Assembly (NCBI GenBank): GCA_004296885.1
Contig: SCVN01000007.1
Span: 186,001 to 250,000 of the forward strand
Reading direction: 5' to 3'
Source of the DNA: Nitrospirota bacterium
GTDB taxonomy: Bacteria > Nitrospirota > Nitrospiria > Nitrospirales > Nitrospiraceae
DNA: 64,000 bases
Below, in pieces: positions 58,432 through 64,000 of the stretch; the first letter of the stretch is position 1; each line of letters opens with the position of its first letter. Under the pieces are notes generated by a model, which made no database searches, was not told where the DNA came from, and saw only the letters and a program-made list of their open reading frames with translations. The position numbers and the translations under genes are program-made.

Positions 58432-60624
58432 ATGCATTCTCCCTCACTGCTCCTCATCATCCCGCCGCTGACGCAACTCAACACCCCCTATCCGTCCACC
58501 GCGTACCTGACCGGCTTCCTCCGGTCGCGCGGCTATCGAGTCGCGCAAGCCGACGTCGGGATTGAAATGGTCCTGGCCCTTTTCTCCCGGGCCGGGCTGA
58601 CGCTGGTGTTCGACCGCATCAGCCGCGCACAGGGCAAGCTGCCGGGAGAAGCCCGTCAGATGCTGGCGCTGCGGGATGCTTACCTAAATACGATCGACGC
58701 GCTCGTCGAATTTCTGCAGGGCCGCAATCCGACCCTGGCTCCGTTGATCTGCCAAGGCCGGTTCCTGCCGCAAGGCCCCAGATTCGCAGCCGCCGGCGGA
58801 GCCGACTTGGGCTCCTCGGCTCACTCCATGGACCAGGCCAAACGATGGGCGACAATGTACTTGGAGGATCTGGCCGACCTCGTCCAGGCGACCGTGGCGC
58901 CCCAGTTTGCCTTGAGCCGTTATGCCGAGCAGGTCGGGACCTCGGCTTCCTCGTTCGAGCAAATCGCGCGGGCGCTGGCCAAGCCGCCCAGCCTGACGGA
59001 TCAGCTCATGCTGGATTCTCTGTGGCGGCATGTTGACGAGGTCCATCCAACCATCGTCGGACTCACCGTGCCCTTTCCCGGCAACCTCTATGGAGCCTTC
59101 CGGATTGCACAGGCGCTGAAAGCCGGCCGGCCCGAGATTACCATCGTCCTAGGGGGCGGCTATGCGAACACGGAACTGCGGCGCCTGGCCGATCCCCGCT
59201 GCTTCGACTATGTGGACGCCGTCACCCTGGATGACGGCGAACGTCCCTTGCTTTGCCTGCTTGAATATCTGTCGGGTGCCCGCGAGCAAGGTTTGTTGCG
59301 CCGGACGTTTCTTCGATCCGGCGACAAGGTCGTCTGGCAGGACGGAGCAGAAGAACCGGACGTGACCATGGAAGCAGTCGGCACGCCGACCTACGATGGG
59401 CTGCCGCTGGACCGATACATTTCCATCCTGGACACGCTGAACCCGATGCACCGGCTCTGGTCGGACGGGCATTGGAACAAGCTCACGGTCGCGCACGGCT
59501 GCTATTGGAAGCAATGTACCTTCTGCGATGTGGGGCTGGACTACATCGGCCGCTACGAGGCGGCGCCCAGCGCCATCCTGGCGGACCGGATCGAGGCCCT
59601 GATCGCCGAGACCGGGAAGCGTGGGTTCCACTTCGTGGACGAGGCGGCCCCGCCGGCCGGCTTGAAAGGACTGGCGCTAACACTGCTCGAACGGGGCCAA
59701 ACGATCAGTTGGTGGGGCAACATCCGCTTCGAAGAAGCCTTCACGCCGGACCTCTGCCGACTGCTCGCCGCCTCCGGCTGCATCGCCGTGAGCGCCGGGC
59801 TGGAAGCGGCCTCGGACCGACTGCTGGCCGAGATGAAAAAGGGCATCACCGTGGATCAGACCGCAAGGGTCGCCGTGGCCTTTCACGAGGCCGGCATCCT
59901 GGTCCATGCCTACCTCATGTACGGTCTGCCGGGCGAGACAGTTCAGGAAACGGTGGAGAGTCTGGAGCGGGTCCGGCAATTGTTCGCTCAGGGATTGATC
60001 CAGTCGGCCTTCTGGCACAAGTTCACGGCCACGGCGCACAGTCCGATCGGCTTGGCCCCTGCAGCCCACGGCATCCGGGTCACCGGCCCGCGCTTCGACG
60101 GTTTTGCCGAAAACGACCTGACCCATCGGGACCCCCATGGCTCTGCGCCGGACTGGCTGGGGGCCGGGCTGCGGAGGGCCACGTTGAACTTTATTGAAGG
60201 CAAGGGCCTCACGGCCAACGTGCAAAGCTGGTTCGATAAGTCGGTCGAGAAGCCGAAGGTCCGTCGCAACTGGGCCAGCCTGGCCCTGGCCGGAAGAGCA
60301 CGAGAAGATGATCCGACGGCGGAACGACGGATCGTCTGGACCGGCGGGACCCCGGCGGTGGAAACGTTACGAGGAACGAGCCGACGCGTGATTCTCCCCG
60401 GCAGGACGGACGATGCGGAGCTTCGACTGGAGGCAGAGAAGGCCGCTTGGTTAGTCGGGTTGATCCGCGAGGCCACGCCTGCCCGTAACAAGCAGGGCGA
60501 GGGCTACCCCTCGCTCAAAGACGTGCGCGCCGCCTATCCGTTGGGCGGGCCCCGCGCTTTCGACGCGCTGCTTCGCTCCGCCGCCTGGCGGCAAGCGCGA
60601 GCCATCGGGTTGTTGCTCGTCTAG
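58432..60624 (+). CDS. B12-binding-like radical SAM protein
   Basis: A 730-residue protein. The first 280 residues resemble a cobalamin-binding-type domain (LLIIPPLTQLNTPYPSTAYL, GLTVPFPGNLYGAFRIAQAL, IVLGGGYANTELRRLADPR) but no DxHxxG is seen. The radical SAM domain begins at Cys357: HGCYWKQCTFCD, a CX4CX2C cluster site, unusual against the CX3CX2C norm. Later motifs include GFHFVDEAAPP, GNIRFEEAFT, SAGLEAASDRLLAEMKKGIT and MYGLPGETVQETVESLERV. An unassigned C-terminal region of about 170 residues follows. Immediately behind the RuBisCO-like gene, so it probably works in the same pathway. Confidence 0.9.
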   Translation: MHSPSLLLIIPPLTQLNTPYPSTAYLTGFLRSRGYRVAQADVGIEMVLALFSRAGLTLVFDRISRAQGKLPGEARQMLALRDAYLNTIDALVEFLQGRNPTLAPLICQGRFLPQGPRFAAAGGADLGSSAHSMDQAKRWATMYLEDLADLVQATVAPQFALSRYAEQVGTSASSFEQIARALAKPPSLTDQLMLDSLWRHVDEVHPTIVGLTVPFPGNLYGAFRIAQALKAGRPEITIVLGGGYANTELRRLADPRCFDYVDAVTLDDGERPLLCLLEYLSGAREQGLLRRTFLRSGDKVVWQDGAEEPDVTMEAVGTPTYDGLPLDRYISILDTLNPMHRLWSDGHWNKLTVAHGCYWKQCTFCDVGLDYIGRYEAAPSAILADRIEALIAETGKRGFHFVDEAAPPAGLKGLALTLLERGQTISWWGNIRFEEAFTPDLCRLLAASGCIAVSAGLEAASDRLLAEMKKGITVDQTARVAVAFHEAGILVHAYLMYGLPGETVQETVESLERVRQLFAQGLIQSAFWHKFTATAHSPIGLAPAAHGIRVTGPRFDGFAENDLTHRDPHGSAPDWLGAGLRRATLNFIEGKGLTANVQSWFDKSVEKPKVRRNWASLALAGRAREDDPTAERRIVWTGGTPAVETLRGTSRRVILPGRTDDAELRLEAEKAAWLVGLIREATPARNKQGEGYPSLKDVRAAYPLGGPRAFDALLRSAAWRQARAIGLLLV

Positions 60625-60628
60625 GGAT

Positions 60629-60661
60629 AAAAAAGGGCCGCTGGAAATTCTCCAGCGGCCC
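60629..60661 (-). terminator. Intrinsic terminator of the peroxiredoxin gene
   Basis: On the minus strand: GGGCCGCTGGA-GAATT-TCCAGCGGCCC, an 11-bp perfect stem, followed by T6. It terminates transcripts from the peroxiredoxin gene beyond the palindromic element at 60683-60801. Confidence 0.85.
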
Positions 60662-60682
60662 CCTCGGTACGCACGGCAGAAA

Positions 60683-60801
60683 GGGTGTTCAAACAGCCTA
60701 TCCGGCAAGGCCGCAGCGAGCGAGATGCCGAGGCGTACCTTTCTCGTACGTTGAGGCATCGAGCGACGCGAGAACGCCGCCGGCAGGCTGTTTCAACACC
60801 C
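60683..60801. repeat. 119-bp palindromic element (MITE/REP-like)
   Basis: GGGTGTTCAAACAGCCT (60683-60699) is mirrored by AGGCTGTTTCAACACCC (60785-60801) with one mismatch. The interior is also partly self-complementary (CCGGC.., GATGCC../..GGCATC, GTAC). It begins directly after the peroxiredoxin stop codon region and lies before the terminator, so it sits in the 3' UTR. Arms, palindromy and a possible relic near 13314 suggest a mobile non-coding repeat. Confidence 0.7.
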
Positions 60802-60802
60802 G

Positions 60803-61438
60803 TTACTTGTTCGGCTGCGGCGTGATGCGCAGATACGGCTTCACCGCTTTGAAGCCCTTGGGGAACAGGGTCTTGGCTTCCGCGTCGGATACGGCCGGGG
60901 TAATGATGCAGTCCTGGCCGTCCTTCCAATTCACCGGCGTCGCCACCTTGAACTTGGCGGTGAGCTGCAGCGAATCCACCACCCGCAGCAGCTCGTCGAA
61001 GTTCCGCCCGCAGGAGGCCGGATAGGTGAGCATGAGCTTGACCTTCTTGTCCGGCCCGATGACGAACACCGACCGCACGGTCATGTTGTCCATCGCGTTC
61101 GGATGGATCATGTCGTAGAGCATCGCCACTTTCTTCTCCGGGTCCGCGATCAGCGGATAGCTCACCTGGCACCCCTGCGTCTCGTTGATATCCCCGATCC
61201 AGCCCTTGTGGGACTCCAGCGGGTCCACGCTGATCGCCAGAACCTTCACGTTCCGCTTCTTGAATTCGCCCGACAGCTTGGCCATGTAGCCCAATTCGGT
61301 CGTGCAAACCGGCGTGAAATCCTTGGGGTGCGAGAACAGGATGCCCCAGCCGTCGCCCAACCACTGATGAAAATTAATGGGCCCCGCTGTCGTCTCCGCC
61401 GTAAAGTTCGGCGCCTCATCGCCCAATCGTAGTGCCAT
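60803..61438 (-). CDS. 1-Cys-type peroxiredoxin (Prx6/AhpC-TSA family)
   Basis: A 211-residue peroxidase with LRLGDEAPNFTAETTAGPI, the active-site FTPVCTTELGYMAKL (peroxidatic Cys in PVCTTE), VKVLAISVDPLESHKGWIGD, and the Prx6-type C-terminal domain (NVTVRSVFVIGPDKKVKLML, VATPVNWKDGQDCIITPAVS). It reduces hydroperoxides in the cytoplasm. AAAGGAG lies 6 nt before the ATG and a clear promoter lies upstream, so it can be expressed strongly on its own. Another, unrelated peroxiredoxin (Bcp type) is at 20.9 kb. Confidence 0.95.
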   Translation of the reverse strand: MALRLGDEAPNFTAETTAGPINFHQWLGDGWGILFSHPKDFTPVCTTELGYMAKLSGEFKKRNVKVLAISVDPLESHKGWIGDINETQGCQVSYPLIADPEKKVAMLYDMIHPNAMDNMTVRSVFVIGPDKKVKLMLTYPASCGRNFDELLRVVDSLQLTAKFKVATPVNWKDGQDCIITPAVSDAEAKTLFPKGFKAVKPYLRITPQPNK

Positions 61439-61500
61439 GTCGGACTCCTTTCATTTATGAGAAGGATGATGGATCGTGTGCGGTCGGCCTCCGGACCTCT

Positions 61501-61530
61501 AGGATACGGCCTTCTCCTGCCGATGTTCAA
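61501..61530 (-). promoter_or_regulatory. Putative peroxiredoxin promoter
   Basis: Minus strand: TTGAAC (61525-61530), 18-bp spacer, TATCCT (61501-61506), about 65 bp before the ATG. Same -10 hexamer and spacing as the icd promoter. No OxyR or PerR box was recognised. Confidence 0.5.
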
Positions 61531-61541
61531 TAGGGGGAGCG

Positions 61542-62522
61542 CTAGACCTCGACCGACGTGCCTTCTCGGGCAAAGCACCAGTCGACTTCGTGGAACGGAA
61601 GGTTTTTTTCCCGCGCCGTTTTCTTCTGCCGTTCGTAATACTCGCGGGTCCGCGCCTCGGCCTCGGCGATCTTGTCATCCGACGAGGCCGGCTCGTGATG
61701 GATAAAGCGCACCTTCTTGATCCCTTCGCTGATCGCCAGGTCCAGCCCGATCAGCGCGGCCGCGTGCCCCCAGTCCACCTTCTCGACCACCTCCATAATG
61801 GAGTACTGGGCGTCGAACACCATCAGGTCCGCCCCCTGGTACAAGGGCAGGTCCGGACCGAGGTCCTCCCGGCTCATACGCGTACACTCGGTATCCGCAC
61901 AGTGAGAAAAGACCTTGCCTCGATGTGCGAAGCGGTAGCCCCAACAGGGGTCCGGATGGTCCAGCCGGTAGGGCGTGACCGTCAGATCGCCCAGTTGCGT
62001 CGGCTGACGGGGCGGCAACCGGTGATACACCACTGTGCCTCCGATTCGTTCGAGCGGCACGGGAAAATTCGGCTTGCGGAAGAGCGTGCGCAACACCTCG
62101 GGCAGGTCCGGCTCGACGGCGTAGAGATGGATCTTGTTGCCCGGGATGAAGAGAGGCGTGAAGAACGGCAGCCCGATCAGGTGATCCCAGTGGAAATGGG
62201 TGAACAGGAGGTGGACTTCGCCCTGGCCCTGGCCGCAGGGGCCCTTCAGCAGTTCGTAGCCCAACAAGCGGAGCCCGCTGCCTGCGTCGATGATAACCTG
62301 CTGGGTCTCGGTCTGCACGTCGAGGCAGAGGGTATTGCCTCCATAGCCGCCGATCTGTTGGGGAGGCAGAGAGCCCAGGAAACGGTCGATATCCTCGGCA
62401 CCCCGGTTCCCGGCGGAAAAGAAGGCGTGGAGCAGGTCGCGCGTTCTCGTAATCAGAGCTTGCGGCGCGGTAGGCGAGGGGAGCGAGCCGCGGACGCCCC
62501 AGAATGTGACGCGCATGGCCAT
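61542..62522 (-). CDS. MBL-fold metallohydrolase
   Basis: A 326-residue metallo-beta-lactamase-fold enzyme. Metal-binding motif THFHWDHLIG (HxHxDH) at about residue 110, the later His in SHCADTE and Asp in VFDAQYS, and the final His in VRFIHHEP complete a two-metal site. The N terminus RVTFWGVRGSLPSP and GGYGGNTLCLDV are typical of the RNase Z/phosphodiesterase-like branch. Two ATGs (62522, 62516) are possible. A GGA lies before the first. Substrate unknown. Confidence 0.9.
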   Translation of the reverse strand: MAMRVTFWGVRGSLPSPTAPQALITRTRDLLHAFFSAGNRGAEDIDRFLGSLPPQQIGGYGGNTLCLDVQTETQQVIIDAGSGLRLLGYELLKGPCGQGQGEVHLLFTHFHWDHLIGLPFFTPLFIPGNKIHLYAVEPDLPEVLRTLFRKPNFPVPLERIGGTVVYHRLPPRQPTQLGDLTVTPYRLDHPDPCWGYRFAHRGKVFSHCADTECTRMSREDLGPDLPLYQGADLMVFDAQYSIMEVVEKVDWGHAAALIGLDLAISEGIKKVRFIHHEPASSDDKIAEAEARTREYYERQKKTAREKNLPFHEVDWCFAREGTSVEV

Positions 62523-62567
62523 AGGGTCCAAGCCTCCCATTCTCGGCCTGGGCGAGTCAAGAGCGCC

Positions 62568-63242
62568 TCACCAGTCCAGGGATGGCTGCGGGACCTGCGG
62601 CAACAAGGGATGGTCGGTCAGCGCCTCATAGGCCTGGCTGATCGAGCTGACCGGGGAAACTTGCACGAGAAAGGGCGTGAGCCAGTCGCTATCGGCAATG
62701 TCCAGCTCGTCCGGCACCAGCACGCGGTGCATGTGCGCATAGCCGGCCGCGATGACTTTCAACGGCACAGCGCCCACCGGCGAAATGTGCCCGTCCGGCG
62801 TCACGGCGCCGGTCATGACCCGATCGGAGGGAATGAATTCGCCTTTGGCCAGAGCCACCACGGCCAGGGCCACCATGGCGGATAAGCTATCGCCATAAAT
62901 GGTGACGCCGGCATAGGGCACGGACAGGATAACGTTCCAGGAATCGGTGGAGAGGCCGGCGGCCTGAGCCGCCCGCCGGATCGCCTGCTCGACGGCGGTC
63001 TGGGCCATGCGTGAGAAACGGCCGGGCGAGGTTCTGAAGTGGACGGCCAGGCCGGTCCGATCCAGCCGTTCGTCGAAAGCCAGGATGAGGTTCGCAACGG
63101 TGCCGATGGGCTGTGATTCCATCGTCACGCCGAGGATGGGGATGAGTTGCTCCCGCTGCCCGCTGAACGCCTGGGCTGGCGGCGCCTGAATCAAGATTGC
63201 GGCCAGCGCCAGGATCGAGGCCAGCGCCAATGCCGGCATCAT
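62568..63242 (-). CDS. Exported Lon proteolytic-domain (S16) protein
   Basis: A 224-residue protein with a signal peptide (ALASILALAAILIQAPPAQA) and a stand-alone Lon-type protease domain: GDSLSAMVALAVVALAKGEF with the expected catalytic Ser in LSAM, MTGAVTPDGHISPVGAVPLK with the Lys aligned to the catalytic Lys of archaeal Lon, then VIAAGYAHMHRVLVPDELDI. There is no ATPase domain. The start may be ATG 63242 or GTG 63287. It would cut or process a protein in the periplasm; substrate unknown. Upstream is a small unassigned gene. Confidence 0.82.
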   Translation of the reverse strand: MMPALALASILALAAILIQAPPAQAFSGQREQLIPILGVTMESQPIGTVANLILAFDERLDRTGLAVHFRTSPGRFSRMAQTAVEQAIRRAAQAAGLSTDSWNVILSVPYAGVTIYGDSLSAMVALAVVALAKGEFIPSDRVMTGAVTPDGHISPVGAVPLKVIAAGYAHMHRVLVPDELDIADSDWLTPFLVQVSPVSSISQAYEALTDHPLLPQVPQPSLDW

Positions 63243-63312
63243 GACCGGCGACCCGCGCGCGCGGCCTGGCCGCGTTGCGGTCCCCACAATCTCTGGACGC
63301 CGCCTTACCCCA

Positions 63313-63564
63313 TCAGTCGCCCTCCTGCGACACCATGCATTCGTCCAGGCTGCCCTCCCAATCCCGAGCCGGCCGATACTCCAATAATGGACAGACCGGC
63401 TGATCGTCCTGCCGTTTCCGGAGCGCCGCCGACAGCCCGTCATAGATCGCACGGGCCGACTGCGACCAGTCCACGTTGAACGGTTGCCCTTGAAAGGCCG
63501 CCTCCGCCGCTTTCATCTCATCATGCGTGAGGGGTCGCGGTCGCTTGAAAGTGTTCATGATCAT
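63313..63564 (-). CDS. Small protein of unknown function
   Basis: An 83-residue cytoplasmic protein (MNTFKRPRPLTHDEMKAAEA, FNVDWSQSARAIYDGLSAAL, CPLLEYRPARDWEGSLDEC). GGAG lies 8 nt before ATG 63564. It has no signal peptide and no named domain. It ends about 70 bp before the exported Lon-domain gene and might be co-transcribed. Cysteines near the end and a tryptophan-rich core are its notable features. Confidence 0.65.
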   Translation of the reverse strand: MIMNTFKRPRPLTHDEMKAAEAAFQGQPFNVDWSQSARAIYDGLSAALRKRQDDQPVCPLLEYRPARDWEGSLDECMVSQEGD

Positions 63565-63726
63565 CGCATTGACTCCGCATCCGCTTCTGCTAACCCTATC
63601 GGTCGGAGGGTAGGGGAAGCTTGAGCGGGGCCCCATTCCAGCGAAAAATCGACAAAAAGTTCCGCCAGGGAACAGCGAGACCTGTCCCCGTTGCTTTCCG
63701 AACCAGCCTCAGCCATCCTGGCCCCC

Positions 63727-64000
63727 ATGTCCCAATATGACGTCATCGTGATCGGGGCCGGCGGGGCCGGCCTCATGTGCGCCCTACAAGCGGCCAGACG
63801 AGGCAGACGGGTGCTGGCGCTCGACCATGCGCCGAAGATCGGCAAAAAGATCCTGATTTCAGGCGGCGGCCGCTGCAACTTCACCAACCTCCATGCAAGC
63901 CCGGCCAACTTCGTTTCGCACAATCCTCATTTCTGCAAGTCGGCTCTGGCCCGCTTCACCCCAGACGATTTCATACAGATGGTGAAGGACCACGACATTC
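63727..64000 (+). CDS. FAD-dependent oxidoreductase, HI0933/YhiN type (partial)
   Basis: Starts at 63727 (ATG) and runs off the right edge. The visible 91 residues begin SQYDVIVIGAGGAGLMCALQ, a Rossmann FAD-binding loop GAGGAG, then RRVLALDHAPKIGKKILISG and GGGRCNFTNLHASPANFVS, the signature of the HI0933 family of flavoproteins (also seen in BaiN). Divergent from the small gene at 63313-63564. Function of the family is mostly unassigned beyond a few reductases. Confidence 0.9.
   Translation, partial: MSQYDVIVIGAGGAGLMCALQAARRGRRVLALDHAPKIGKKILISGGGRCNFTNLHASPANFVSHNPHFCKSALARFTPDDFIQMVKDHDI

Overview
The window looks like a chromosomal segment of a high-GC Gram-negative bacterium, most likely a Nitrospira (phylum Nitrospirota). 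That assignment is inference from the gene mix: an archaeal-type PheRS, monomeric isocitrate dehydrogenase, a RuBisCO-like protein, small haem-binding exported proteins, and many lipoproteins and signal peptides. No phage, integrase, transposase or CRISPR array was seen. Genes are dense and most strand switches coincide with short intergenic spacers.

Layout. 1-10.6 kb is a translation block: a Fis-type regulator, tRNA-Val(GAC), thrS-infC-rpmI-rplT on the plus strand, then the convergent minus-strand operon fmt-rsmB-rpe-pheS-pheT, with initiator tRNA-fMet divergent from fmt. 10.7-13.0 kb is monomeric icd. 13.4-19.7 kb is a minus-strand run joining a coiled-coil protein, an MltC-like lytic transglycosylase, a CHASE2 Ser/Thr kinase, a PP2C phosphatase and a double-FHA protein. 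19.9-27.4 kb is a mixed set: aldo/keto reductase, Bcp peroxiredoxin, HNH nuclease, beta-helix protein, Nudix hydrolase, a frameshifted Asp/Glu racemase, PilZ, TPR-PDZ lipoprotein, HugZ-like protein. 27.4-30.1 kb is a Zn/Mn ABC importer, divergent from anmK. 31.4-37.5 kb holds a DUF2726 protein, a Deg-type protease, a cNMP/patatin protein, DUF5069 and two tandem haem-binding proteins. 37.5-50.1 kb holds an SDR, a RelBE-like pair, FKBP, an RNA methyltransferase, a large repeat lipoprotein, MsrB, a serine hydrolase, a double-LCCL protein, a D,D-carboxypeptidase and a GT-C protein. 50.2-57.1 kb includes a 2OG oxygenase, a LexA-like repressor with a RecA-like partner, a methyltransferase, tag, and a formylglycine-enzyme-like protein. 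57.2-60.6 kb pairs a RuBisCO-like protein with a B12-type radical SAM protein. 60.8-64 kb has a peroxiredoxin, an MBL-fold hydrolase, an exported Lon-domain protein and the start of an HI0933-type flavoprotein.

Themes. Translation initiation and charging cluster at the left. Cell-wall turnover recurs (MltC-like, AnmK, D,D-carboxypeptidase), and oxidative damage control recurs (two peroxiredoxins, MsrB, Tag, LexA). The parts most worth a second look are the RuBisCO-like/radical SAM pair, the 11-repeat D-x-x-G-x-D-x-Y lipoprotein, a 21-codon hydrophobic sORF with a strong ribosome binding site, the LexA/RecA-like pair with its palindromic operator, the exported Lon domain, and a 119-bp palindromic element. 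All functional calls come from reading motifs by eye; no database search was run.
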